A stretch of DNA of 64,000 nucleotides from Arenicellales bacterium (GCA_028284225.1 JANQSD010000015.1:1-64000); one strand, 5' to 3'. Numbered from the stretch's first letter, positions 29,939 through 38,262 are shown. Notes: generated from the sequence alone by a model not told the origin. Made by a program: numbers and translations.

Positions 29939-30679
29939 ATGAAGTTTAAATTTATTCTTATTATATTGACTACAATAGCTTTTAATGTGCAGCTATTCGC
30001 CGAATCAACGCTAATTAGTTCAGGTAAAGAGAAAAACCAGTTTATTGAGCTATACACATCAGAGGGTTGTAGTAGCTGTCCGCCTGCAGATGATTGGATT
30101 AGCCAACTAAAAACTAACCCTCGCTTATGGAAAGATGTTGTTCCTATTGCGTTTCATGTGGATTATTGGGACCGCCTTGGCTGGAAGGATGAACTCGCCA
30201 GTAGCGATTTTAGCCAACGCCAGCGTCTGCATCGTGAGCAAGGTAATATCAGCCAAGTCTATACTCCAGGCTTTGTGGTTGACGGAAAAGAATGGCGCGG
30301 GTTTTTCCGGCGCGAAAGCCTGGATAATATTAAAGTTGAAGAAGTAGGTGAGCTTAGTGCCGAGGTTGTTGATCAGCAAGTGACGGTCCAATTTAGTCCG
30401 CTTTTAAACGGTGCAGAAAGCTTGGTTATCCATTGTGCAGTGTTGGGCTTTGGAATTAGTAATGAAATCAAGGCAGGAGAAAATCGAGGTAGAACCTTAA
30501 CTCATGATTTTGCTGTTTTGGGGTATAACTCTGAAATTATTAAATCCGAGAATGACAATTTTAGTTTAGTGACTGAATTACCGAAGCAAAATCTGTCTGC
30601 CGAACGCAAAGCATTGGTGGTTTGGGTGAGTGAGTTAAACAGCCAGTCTCCGTTACAGGCCGCAGGCAACTGGCTATAA
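29939..30679 (+). CDS. DUF1223 family secreted thioredoxin-like protein
   Basis: A 246-residue protein with a signal peptide (MKFKFILIILTTIAFNVQLF, then AES). The mature start ELYTSEGCSSCPPADDWI has a CxxC pair (CSSC) characteristic of DUF1223. FHVDYWDRLGWKDELAS and YTPGFVVDGKEWRGF are also family hallmarks. It probably has a periplasmic thiol role, unproven. It converges on marR with 12 bases between. Confidence 0.85.
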   Translation: MKFKFILIILTTIAFNVQLFAESTLISSGKEKNQFIELYTSEGCSSCPPADDWISQLKTNPRLWKDVVPIAFHVDYWDRLGWKDELASSDFSQRQRLHREQGNISQVYTPGFVVDGKEWRGFFRRESLDNIKVEEVGELSAEVVDQQVTVQFSPLLNGAESLVIHCAVLGFGISNEIKAGENRGRTLTHDFAVLGYNSEIIKSENDNFSLVTELPKQNLSAERKALVVWVSELNSQSPLQAAGNWL

Positions 30680-30691
30680 CTGGAACCTGAG

Positions 30692-31135
30692 TTACTCATC
30701 GTAACGTGATTTGACTGCATCAAGCAGCTGAATCAGTGTATTGTAATTTTTAGCTCCTAATTTTTTCTTGGTCAGTGTTTGCCATTCCTTGACCGCCGGA
30801 ATTAACTGCTGGATAGCTTTGTTACCATTGACCGTTAATTCAAGAAACATTGAACGCTTATCATTTTTATTTAGTTTGCGTTTAACGAGTTTACGCCTGA
30901 CTAATTCTTTCACAGCCCGGCTAACCATGACCTTCTCCATATAAGTCAAGTCACAAACTTGCTTTGCCGTCAATTGACCGTGTTCATTAAGGGTCACTAA
31001 AATACGCCACTGTGAGCGACTGAGCTTATGTTTGCTCGTGTATATTTCAGCAAAATCTCTGCTAATTAAGTCTGCTGTTGTATTGAGTTTGAATGGTAAA
31101 AATACATCAAGTTTGAAAGGTGTTGATCTTTTCAT
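30692..31135 (-). CDS. MarR family transcriptional regulator
   Basis: A 147-residue winged-helix regulator. The recognition region runs through LSRSQWRILVTLNEHGQLTA, then KQVCDLTYMEKVMVSRAVKE, with the wing KLNKNDKRSMFLELT. Such proteins often respond to phenolic compounds or antibiotics. It begins 23 bases after the ileS stop on the same strand with no terminator visible between. It is therefore probably the last gene of the T-box-controlled gst-ileS unit. The target is unknown. Confidence 0.88.
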   Translation of the reverse strand: MKRSTPFKLDVFLPFKLNTTADLISRDFAEIYTSKHKLSRSQWRILVTLNEHGQLTAKQVCDLTYMEKVMVSRAVKELVRRKLVKRKLNKNDKRSMFLELTVNGNKAIQQLIPAVKEWQTLTKKKLGAKNYNTLIQLLDAVKSRYDE

Positions 31136-31158
31136 GTTATATCTTTTGTCATTTATGG

Positions 31159-34100
31159 TCAGTTTTCAGATTTTACCAGTTTAATTAGCCAATTGTGTTC
31201 GTCAAGTGTTTTTTCAATTTTGTAACCTTTTGACAAATTTTCTGCGCTAACAAGGTCATTAGTCAGAGTCTCTTCAATAATGTACGATTCAAACTCTTCA
31301 ACGACCTGTTTAATAGTATCACTGCCGTCAATCGCCAGATTAATACGGTCTGAAATTTCAAGCCCAGCCTGTTTGCGAGCGTCTTGAATGGTGCGCACTA
31401 ATTCGCGGGCCAAACCTTCCCGAATTAAAGTTTCGTCGAGTGCTGTATCCAAACCTACTAGAAAGCCATTTGATTCAGCACATGAATAACCTTGCGCGGA
31501 CTCGGTTTCAACTAACACATCTTCCGGTGAGAAGCTTAGACTCTGGTTGCCTAGGCTAAGTTCAAAGTTTTCTTTCTTAGCAACCGCCGCCGCAATCCCA
31601 CGGCTATCAGCTTCTAATAACGCCTGTTTGATAGCGGGAATTTGTCTACCATACAATTTGCCGATTCTGGGTAAATTAGGTTTGATTCGATATTGCACTA
31701 ACGACGCATCAGCGGGAAGAAATTCAATCGATTTAACGTTTAATTCTTCCATTAATTGCTGGCGGTGTTTTTCTGCCGCTTGTTGGGCAAGCGCATTGGG
31801 AACACGCAATAACAGCCGCGACAGAGGCTGGCGAACTTTAACTTTACTTTGTTCACGTGCGGCGCGGCCCAGGTAAATAATACGTTGTACGTCGTCGAAT
31901 TCTTCAACTAACAGATCGTTTTTCCATGCCGGGTTAAGTTCCGGCCAGACACACAGGTGTACGCTTTCAGGTGCATTCGCATCAATGCTGCATGTCAGGT
32001 TTTGATAAATACGTTCTGCCAAAAACGGCATGAAGGGTGCAATCAGTTTTTGAATAGCATTTAAGCATTCATACAAAGTTAAATAGGCTGATTGCTTATC
32101 GTCACTGGCTTTTGCTTTCCAAAATCGCCGGCGGTTGCGCCGGATATACCAATTACTGAGTTGATCAACAAAACTTTCAATGGCTTCACCGGCAGTTTTG
32201 GCGTCGTAGGCATCCATTGCTTCGGTTGTCACCGAAATGGTTTTATGAAGTAGCGCTAACGCCCATCGGTCAATCTCCGGGCGCTGATCAACAGCAACAT
32301 TTTTATTCAAGTCAATATTATCGAGCTTGGCATACATAATGAAAAATGCGTAAGTGTTCCATAATGTATTAATAAAATTACTTGCCACATCGGAAACAAT
32401 ATCAATGGAAATGCGTTTTTGACCTTCAGGTGCGATTCTGGCCAAAAAATACCAACGTAATGGATCAGCACCGACTGTATCGAATACATCATAAGGGTTG
32501 ATAATATTACCCAGCGATTTGGACATTTTTTTGCCATGTTGATCGACAATATGGCTTAAGCAAATCACATTTTTGTAGGCAACACTGTCCGAAACCAGTG
32601 AGCCGATTGCGTGCAGTGTGTAAAACCAGCCACGGGTCTGGTCGATGGCCTCACAAATATAGTCTGCAGGAAAGTGTTGTTCGAATTCTTCTTGGTTTTC
32701 AAATGGATAATGCCATTGGGCATACGACATAGCACCTGAGTCAAACCAACAATCAATAACCTCAGGTACACGTCTGTAAGTTTTGCCGTCTTTCTCAAAG
32801 GTGATTTCATCGATAGCAGGGCGGTGAAAATCGATATCACTGATGGGTCTGCCGCAAAGTTCTTCAAGCTCCGCGACTGAACCGATGCAGATCATGTCAC
32901 CCTCACCATCTGTCCAAACCGGTAATGGTGTGCCCCAGAAACGTTCGCGTGACAATGCCCAATCGATATTATTTTCCAGCCAATTACCAAATCGGCCTTG
33001 CTTAATGGTTTCAGGCACCCAGTTAATGGTGTTATTCAATTCAACCATACGGTCTTTGATTGCCGTGGTACGGATATACCAGGCATTTTTGGCGTAATAA
33101 ATGATTGGGTCGCCAGTACGCCATCCGTGTGGATAATTGTGAGTGTATTGCTCGTTTTTAAATAACACGCCCTTTTCCTGTAAGACGTCAATCAAAATGG
33201 GATCGGCATCTTTAAAGAATTTTCCAGCTACCGGCATTACCTCCGGTTTGAAGTAACCGTCTAAACCAACGCCATGAACAATCGGAATACCGTTTTCCAG
33301 TGCAATCGGCATCTCTTCGGCGCCGTAAGCCGGCGCGCAATGAACAATACCGGTTCCATCTTCTGTAGTGACAAAGTCAGCGGCATATACTCTGAAGGTG
33401 ACTTGTGGATGCTCATCGGCTAAATAATCAAGCGGGCGCTGATAGGTTTTGCCGACTAATTCATTGCCCTTGATTGTTTTGGTAATTTCGTAAGTTTGCT
33501 CACCTAAGACCTGCTCAAGTAAGTCTTTAGCTAAAATAACCGTTTCATCTTCAAGTTTGGCGTAGACATAGTCAATATCCGGATGTACAACTAAAAATTG
33601 ATGAGAGGGAATCGTCCATGGAGTCGTCGTCCAAGCCAGGAATGAGACAGTCGGGTCGTCTGATAATCGAAAGCGAACAGTAATGGCTGGATCGACAATT
33701 TCTTTATAGCCCTGGGCGAGTTCATGTGAGGAAAGCGTTGCACCGATCCTTGGGTCATATGGTACAACTTTATAACCCTGATAAATCAATCCTTTGTCCC
33801 AAATCTGCTTGAGTAACGCCCAGACTGATTCGATATAGTCATTATCCAGCGTGTAATAGGCCTGTTCGAGGTTTACCCAATATCCCATGCGCTGAGTCAT
33901 TTTCTCCCACTCACCGATATAGCGCATAACGGAATCGCGACAACGACGGGTAAATTCGCCCACCCCAACTTCCTCTTCAATGAGCTTTTTATCGAAAATC
34001 TTAAGCTCTTTTTCGATTTGATGTTCAACCGGCAAGCCATGCGTATCCCAGCCTGCTTTTCTAGGTGCGTAGTAACCACGCATGGTTTTGTAGCGTGGAT

Positions 34101-34305
34101 AAACATCCTTAAATGTCCGCGCCAGAACATGATGAATGCCAGGTTGACCGTTAGCTGTTGGCGGACCTTCGCAGAATGAAAAGCGCGGTTTACCTTCGCT
34201 TTGTTTTATTGATTGTTCGAAAATATTATTCCTATGCCAAAAATCGAGCACATCCTGTTCAATTTGTGGGCCGTTATAGCGGCTTTCTACGTCTTTAAAT
34301 CCCAT
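31159..34305 (-). CDS. ileS: Isoleucyl-tRNA synthetase, type 2, GxHH variant
   Basis: A class Ia synthetase of 1048 residues. The length, the start MGFKDVESRYNGPQIEQDVL and AGWDTHGLPVEHQIEKEL place it in the eukaryotic-like type 2 group rather than the ~940-residue type 1 of most proteobacteria. KMSKS is intact at residues 593-597. The HxGH signature is replaced by G56-I57-H58-H59 (codons 34140-34129), an exchange of the first and third positions. In type 2 enzymes this GxHH form has been linked to very high mupirocin resistance. The usual ribF and lspA neighbours are absent. A T-box with an Ile specifier lies upstream of the preceding gst gene. Whether a type 1 copy exists elsewhere cannot be told from this window. 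Confidence 0.97.
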   Translation of the reverse strand: MGFKDVESRYNGPQIEQDVLDFWHRNNIFEQSIKQSEGKPRFSFCEGPPTANGQPGIHHVLARTFKDVYPRYKTMRGYYAPRKAGWDTHGLPVEHQIEKELKIFDKKLIEEEVGVGEFTRRCRDSVMRYIGEWEKMTQRMGYWVNLEQAYYTLDNDYIESVWALLKQIWDKGLIYQGYKVVPYDPRIGATLSSHELAQGYKEIVDPAITVRFRLSDDPTVSFLAWTTTPWTIPSHQFLVVHPDIDYVYAKLEDETVILAKDLLEQVLGEQTYEITKTIKGNELVGKTYQRPLDYLADEHPQVTFRVYAADFVTTEDGTGIVHCAPAYGAEEMPIALENGIPIVHGVGLDGYFKPEVMPVAGKFFKDADPILIDVLQEKGVLFKNEQYTHNYPHGWRTGDPIIYYAKNAWYIRTTAIKDRMVELNNTINWVPETIKQGRFGNWLENNIDWALSRERFWGTPLPVWTDGEGDMICIGSVAELEELCGRPISDIDFHRPAIDEITFEKDGKTYRRVPEVIDCWFDSGAMSYAQWHYPFENQEEFEQHFPADYICEAIDQTRGWFYTLHAIGSLVSDSVAYKNVICLSHIVDQHGKKMSKSLGNIINPYDVFDTVGADPLRWYFLARIAPEGQKRISIDIVSDVASNFINTLWNTYAFFIMYAKLDNIDLNKNVAVDQRPEIDRWALALLHKTISVTTEAMDAYDAKTAGEAIESFVDQLSNWYIRRNRRRFWKAKASDDKQSAYLTLYECLNAIQKLIAPFMPFLAERIYQNLTCSIDANAPESVHLCVWPELNPAWKNDLLVEEFDDVQRIIYLGRAAREQSKVKVRQPLSRLLLRVPNALAQQAAEKHRQQLMEELNVKSIEFLPADASLVQYRIKPNLPRIGKLYGRQIPAIKQALLEADSRGIAAAVAKKENFELSLGNQSLSFSPEDVLVETESAQGYSCAESNGFLVGLDTALDETLIREGLARELVRTIQDARKQAGLEISDRINLAIDGSDTIKQVVEEFESYIIEETLTNDLVSAENLSKGYKIEKTLDEHNWLIKLVKSEN

Positions 34306-34318
34306 AACTAATACCTAA

Positions 34319-34963
34319 CTACTTTACAACTTCGGATAATTCAATCACATGCAGTTCTTCGGCTGCGGCTGAAAACCATTGCTTCATATGTTTATCATTC
34401 AAAACATGCTGCATATATTTGGAGCATGTTTGATTTAATTCAACACCATAAGTGTTGAATCGGCTCACGATAGGTGCGTACATGGCATCGGCAATACTGA
34501 AATCTCCGAATAGCCATGGCCCTGGGTGATTTTCCTCCAGGCAGTTTTGCCAAATGGATTGAATACGGTCTATTTCTTGCTGAATTGGAGCAGTGATGGA
34601 AACATGTCGTCCCACTGCACGGCAATTCATAGGCATATTTTCTCTAATTAGACTAAAGCCAGAATGCATTTCATGGCTAATCGATCTGGCTAATGCTCTT
34701 GATTGCGAATCTTGTGGCCACATCAATGGACTGACTTCCGCTATATATTCACAAATTGCTAGTGAATCCCAGATAGTCAATGCATCACTGATCAATACCG
34801 GTACTTTCCCGGAAGGCGAATAGGGTGCAAGCGCTTGTTGATAGCCATCTACATACAGCGGTATGACTAGCTCTTCAAATTCTATTTTTGCTTTTTTCAT
34901 TACCAACCAGGGTCGCAGCGACCAGGACGAGTAATTTTTGTTGCCTAAAATTAGTTTATACAT
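34319..34963 (-). CDS. Glutathione S-transferase family protein
   Basis: A 214-residue GST. The N-terminal thioredoxin fold starts MYKLILGNKNYSSWSLRPWL (probable catalytic Ser in SSWS), with the glutathione-binding GKVPVLI and DSLAICEYIAE segments. An all-helical C-terminal domain contains WLFGDFSIADAMYAP. I start it at ATG 34963, eight bases past a GGTG. A longer frame to 35026 would begin inside the T-box terminator and is not credible. It is the first gene after the T-box and 13 bases before ileS. Confidence 0.9.
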   Translation of the reverse strand: MYKLILGNKNYSSWSLRPWLVMKKAKIEFEELVIPLYVDGYQQALAPYSPSGKVPVLISDALTIWDSLAICEYIAEVSPLMWPQDSQSRALARSISHEMHSGFSLIRENMPMNCRAVGRHVSITAPIQQEIDRIQSIWQNCLEENHPGPWLFGDFSIADAMYAPIVSRFNTYGVELNQTCSKYMQHVLNDKHMKQWFSAAAEELHVIELSEVVK

Positions 34964-34975
34964 AGTAGTTTCACC

Positions 34976-35011
34976 AATAAAAATCCCGGATGTTGTAACG
35001 CAACATCCGGG
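34976..35011 (-). terminator. T-box regulated intrinsic terminator
   Basis: CCCGGATGTTG and CAACATCCGGG arms (11 pairs, five-base loop), followed on the minus strand by ATTTTTATT. The 5' arm shares CCCGG with the antiterminator, which is what makes the two folds exclusive. It lies 22 bases before the gst start. Confidence 0.93.
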
Positions 35012-35245
35012 ACGTTTGATTCTCAACGCGGTACCACCCGGTTTTACTGATTTTTCACAAAACCAGCCTTAATCACTGCGATAACAGCGATAATCCTGTT
35101 TCGGGGATTAGCCGTCTTAACTTACTTGAAAAAACTCGTTCAGCCAGCAGCTCCAGGGTGATTTTCAGCAGGGTTTGCTTCAGGGCTTGCACCATCCCCT
35201 GATCGCTAAAAGCAAATAAACCGACTTACTCGTCCCTTTCAACGC
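34977..35245 (-). promoter_or_regulatory. Class I T-box riboswitch, isoleucine (AUC) specifier
   Basis: Read on the minus strand, every hallmark appears in order. GAAAGGGACGAGTAAG opens stem I (35240 on). The AGCGA bulge (35206-35202) and GATGGTGCAAG distal loop sit within CAGGG/CCCTG arms. Specifier ATC is at 35162-35160 in the context GAAAATCACC, then GGAGCTGCTGGCTGAAC. AAGTAAGTTAAGACGG and TTATCGC mark the linker and stem III. The T-box CCGGGTGGTACCGCG is at 35041-35027. Its CCGGG can pair with CCCGG at 35011-35007 as antiterminator, or that CCCGG joins the terminator. The TGGT bulge matches an A discriminator plus CCA, as in tRNA-Ile. Uncharged tRNA-Ile should therefore turn on gst-ileS. 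Confidence 0.96.
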
Positions 35246-35249
35246 TTTA

Positions 35250-35255
35250 TCTATA
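35250..35255 (-). promoter_or_regulatory. Possible -10 of the T-box leader
   Basis: TATAGA on the minus strand, placing the start near 35243, just before the conserved T-box opening. The -35 is poor because the upstream T run of a terminator occupies it. Confidence 0.4.
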
Positions 35256-35265
35256 CTCGAATTTA

Positions 35266-35314
35266 CCAAAAAAAAGTAAGTATATAAACCAGAATTACTG
35301 GTTTATATACTTAC
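35266..35314 (-). terminator. Long perfect intrinsic terminator upstream of the T-box
   Basis: Two perfect 17-base arms (GTAAGTATATAAACCAG and its complement, 35276-35314) with a five-base loop, followed on the minus strand by eight T. It should end transcription coming from the exported-protein gene at 36038-35565 and insulate the T-box unit. Confidence 0.9.
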
Positions 35315-35531
35315 CCCGGCCTTGTGCCGGGACGATAAAGAGATAACGCAATCCCGGCCTTGTGCCGGGGTCTCATTGAGCATGCAGAGACTTCTTAAGT
35401 GAATAGCCCCAACTTTGAGTCTGTAGCTCCTTGAGAAAATAGAGATTTAATTAAAAAGATTCCCAGTCTTAAATCTGAACCACTTAAAAGAGCAGGAATT
35501 CAATTAAAAAGATCCCGGCATTAAAGCCGGG
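35315..35531. repeat. Cluster of short GC palindromes
   Basis: CCCGGCCTTGTGCCGGG occurs twice (near 35315 and 35354), and a variant CCCGGCATTAAAGCCGGG lies near 35513, in otherwise AT-rich DNA. AATTAAAAAGAT also recurs near 35449 and 35493. These look like REP-type palindromes in the 3' region of the exported-protein gene. I see no coding sequence. Confidence 0.65.
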
Positions 35532-35564
35532 ACAAGTGTAGGAACGAGTTTTAGTTTTTAGATT

Positions 35565-36038
35565 CTAGACAAACTGACAATCGAATACCGACACCATTAA
35601 TTCACCGTTAACAGAAGCATCTGTGGTGCTGATGGCTATTTTTTCACTGGCAATGGTCGGTACAACAGGTACTGAGCTGCGAGCGGAGTTAGGCGAAACG
35701 GCTTCGGCGTAGACTGGCATACTCTCTCCAGGCGCTAACGTGACCGGCAGTGTAGGTGTTTTGACATTAACAGTGACTTGGCCGTTGATCGATTTAAATG
35801 ACGATGGATTAAACTCAGTGATAGTTACAGGTTTATTACCCTGGTTTATGATTTCACTTTTTTGCTTTCCGCGTGTTTGACCCAGCATTACATCAACATA
35901 CAACGGTATGGGTTTTAAGTTTGCAGTGCTTTTAGTTAATACACTTTTAGATAGGGCCTGAGCGCCCATAGGAATCGTCGCAACCGTTCCTGTAACAGCA
36001 ATGGTTTTAAGAACATCTCTGCGATTTACATTCGGCAT
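35565..36038 (-). CDS. Tat-type exported protein of unknown function
   Basis: A 157-residue protein with a twin-arginine-like signal: NRRDVLKTIAVTGTVATIP near residues 4-22, with cleavage likely after AQA. The remainder is predicted beta-sandwich with many Val, Thr and Pro, and one cysteine near the end (VFDCQFV). It resembles small thiosulfate-carrier-like or Ig-like periplasmic proteins in general character, but I cannot assign a family. It is monocistronic and ends before the palindrome cluster. Confidence 0.65.
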   Translation of the reverse strand: MPNVNRRDVLKTIAVTGTVATIPMGAQALSKSVLTKSTANLKPIPLYVDVMLGQTRGKQKSEIINQGNKPVTITEFNPSSFKSINGQVTVNVKTPTLPVTLAPGESMPVYAEAVSPNSARSSVPVVPTIASEKIAISTTDASVNGELMVSVFDCQFV

Positions 36039-36166
36039 TTTCTTCTCCTGAATTTTAAATAAGATTAAGTATTAAACATTCAGATGAAAATCAGCTGAAC
36101 AACATGATCCATGTTGTAGTATTTCTGATCTGCTAAACTTCATCCTTTTTAACAATGGAGGAACCC

Positions 36167-36574
36167 ATGTCAGAAGTTAGTCTATCAACTCATCTTAACG
36201 TTAAACCGGAACAAGTCTGGGATTTAATCGGTCAATTCAATGCTCTAGCTGATTGGCACCCGGCTGTTGAAAAAAGCACTCTGGAAGAAGGCGGCACTGT
36301 TCGTAAACTTGCCCTGGTCGGCGGTGGTGAAATCGTTGAGAAATTAATCCCGACAGAAGAAGATCATACTTACGAATATTCTATTTTATCGGGGCCGTTA
36401 CCGGTAATGAATTACAAATCTAAAATTCGAGTGGTTGAAGATGGTGATGGCGCAAAAGTGGAATGGTCAAGTCAATTTGAGCCTGCTGGAGCACCTGAGT
36501 CTGAAGCAGTGGCGGCTATTCAAGGTATTTATCAAGCAGGATTCGATAACCTGAAAAAAATGTTTAAGATGTAA
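36167..36574 (+). CDS. SRPBCC family (polyketide cyclase/START-like) protein
   Basis: A 135-residue helix-grip protein. HLNVKPEQVWDLIGQFNALADWHPAVEKS is the conserved opening of this family (partial match), followed by VEKLIPTEEDHTYEYSI and VEWSSQFEPAG. These bind hydrophobic ligands; the ligand here is unknown. I start it at ATG 36167, which has GGAGG six bases upstream. The upstream in-frame ATG at 36155 overlaps that ribosome site and is less likely. Confidence 0.8.
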   Translation: MSEVSLSTHLNVKPEQVWDLIGQFNALADWHPAVEKSTLEEGGTVRKLALVGGGEIVEKLIPTEEDHTYEYSILSGPLPVMNYKSKIRVVEDGDGAKVEWSSQFEPAGAPESEAVAAIQGIYQAGFDNLKKMFKM

Positions 36575-36611
36575 ATAAATCGCTCGACAGTCATTGCACT
36601 TGGCATGATGT

Positions 36612-36620
36612 TGCTATAAT
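36612..36620 (+). promoter_or_regulatory. Extended -10 promoter before cysS
   Basis: TGCTATAAT, a perfect extended -10, with TTGCAC upstream at 15-base spacing. If used, it gives cysS a leader of about 240 bases made up almost entirely of the hairpin element described next. Confidence 0.5.
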
Positions 36621-36857
36621 CCTAGATTCCCCAGCTGACCACTATCAAGTACCCTAAGCTTTATGAGTTTTTTAATAACTTTGTTGATACAAACATCCAC
36701 TTCATGGTTGAAATCGCTACTGGCATTAAGGCGGGTTAAAATCCACTGCTGTTGCGTTATGGATTTCGTAAGTAGACCAACTACATACTGCAATCCATGC
36801 CTTGCATCAGCAGATTTTACCCTCGTCTTAAAGCCAGTCCAGTTGAGGATTCTAGGA
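36620..36857. repeat. Long imperfect palindromic element in the cysS leader
   Basis: The ends TCCTAGATTCCCCAGCTG and TCCTAGAATCCTCAACTG are inverted copies, and the complementarity continues through ACTGGCATTAAGGCGGGT and TAAAATC..TGCTG..TGC down to a loop at ACCAA (36776-36780). The left arm carries about 83 extra bases (from about 36638). Terminal inverted repeats plus near-full palindromy suggest a MITE-like element or a structured leader. The first 48 bases have a ~73% identical relative before mutM. Confidence 0.65.
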
Positions 36858-36867
36858 TAATCGCGTC

Positions 36868-38247
36868 ATGTCAATCACGTTACATAATACACTCAGCCGC
36901 AGCAAACAGGAGTTTGTACCTTTAGACCCTAACAAGGTTACCATGTACGTCTGTGGGCCAACTGTTTATTCACATCCACACATTGGTAATGCTCGCCCTG
37001 CTGTGGTGTTCGATGTGCTGTTTCGATTGTTATCATCCCAATACCCAAATGTCATATATGCTCGCAACATTACTGACATCGATGACAAAATTAATGCCGC
37101 AGCCAAACAAAACAACATCCCTATATCGGTAATTACCGATAAATATACGGCTGTCTATCATAATGATATGCAGGCACTGGGTGTCTTGGCACCAACAGTA
37201 GAGCCGCGAGCGACCGAACATATTCCACAAATGATCAATATGATCGAGACATTAATCGCTGACGGGTTTGCATATGAAGCCGAGCAACATGTTTTGTTTA
37301 ACGTGCCGGCTTATGAAGATTATGGTCATTTATCGGGTCGGAATCGAGAAGACATGATTGCAGGAGCGCGAGTCGAGGTCGCACCCTATAAAAAAGACCC
37401 GGCGGATTTTGTTTTGTGGAAACCGTCGACCGACGATCTGCCTGGCTGGGATAGTCCCTGGGGAAGAGGGCGACCGGGTTGGCACCTTGAATGTTCAGTT
37501 ATGAGTGCAGAACACTTAGGCGAGACCATTGATATCCATGCAGGTGGACATGATTTGATTTTTCCTCACCATGAAAATGAAGTTGCCCAGAGTACTTGTG
37601 CTCATGGTGGCAACTTGTTTGCCCGTTATTGGTTGCATAACGGCTTTGTCAACGTTGATTCCGAGAAAATGTCCAAGTCGATTGGCAATGTATTGCTGGT
37701 TGATGATTTACTTAAGGAACATAAAGGCGAGACCATCCGTATGGTTTTGCTGAGTACACATTATCGCAAGCCATTGGATTGGACTGACGATGTTGTTAAA
37801 CAGGCTAAACGAAACCTGGATCGCCTATATGGTGCGTTACTCGATAATAAGGATGTGTCTATTAGCTCAGATGTCGATTATCCGCAGTCCTTCATAAATG
37901 CTCTGTGTGATGATTTGAATACACCCCAGGCTATTTCTGTGCTATTTATGTTGGTCAGGGAGTTAAATACTTCCGATTCGACCGAACAGAAAACCAGGCT
38001 TAAATCTCAGTTAGTCAAAGCAGCGGGGCTATTGGGTCTGCTTGGTGATAATCCAGAGAACTGGTTCTCCCAGGCGCAAGGATTGGATACTGATTTGATA
38101 GAATCGTTGATTGAGGAACGCACAGCAGCGAGAAAAGCTAAAGATTTTGCCGCTGCTGACCGAATTCGTGAGCAATTGACTGAAATGAATATCGAAATCG
38201 AGGATTTAGCAGGTGAAACACGGTGGAAGGTTAAATCGGATGTTTGA
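36868..38247 (+). CDS. cysS: Cysteinyl-tRNA synthetase
   Basis: A class I synthetase of 459 residues. The zinc/cysteine site begins at YVCGPTVYSHPHIGNARP (Cys27 region plus the HIGH motif). HLECSVMSAEHLGETIDIHA and HHENEVAQS are conserved, and KMSKSIGN lies near 270. The C-terminal anticodon region ends IEIEDLAGETRWK. It begins 10 bases after the palindromic element. Confidence 0.97.
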   Translation: MSITLHNTLSRSKQEFVPLDPNKVTMYVCGPTVYSHPHIGNARPAVVFDVLFRLLSSQYPNVIYARNITDIDDKINAAAKQNNIPISVITDKYTAVYHNDMQALGVLAPTVEPRATEHIPQMINMIETLIADGFAYEAEQHVLFNVPAYEDYGHLSGRNREDMIAGARVEVAPYKKDPADFVLWKPSTDDLPGWDSPWGRGRPGWHLECSVMSAEHLGETIDIHAGGHDLIFPHHENEVAQSTCAHGGNLFARYWLHNGFVNVDSEKMSKSIGNVLLVDDLLKEHKGETIRMVLLSTHYRKPLDWTDDVVKQAKRNLDRLYGALLDNKDVSISSDVDYPQSFINALCDDLNTPQAISVLFMLVRELNTSDSTEQKTRLKSQLVKAAGLLGLLGDNPENWFSQAQGLDTDLIESLIEERTAARKAKDFAAADRIREQLTEMNIEIEDLAGETRWKVKSDV

Positions 38248-38262
38248 CAGGTTTAACGTTAT

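Noticed and set aside
34964-35026. N-terminal extension of the GST gene by 21 residues
   Set aside because: It would start inside the T-box antiterminator/terminator and the added residues are not GST-like; ATG 34963 has a ribosome site and family homology from the first residue.
36155-36166. SRPBCC start at ATG 36155
   Set aside because: This ATG is embedded in the GGAGG ribosome site that serves ATG 36167.
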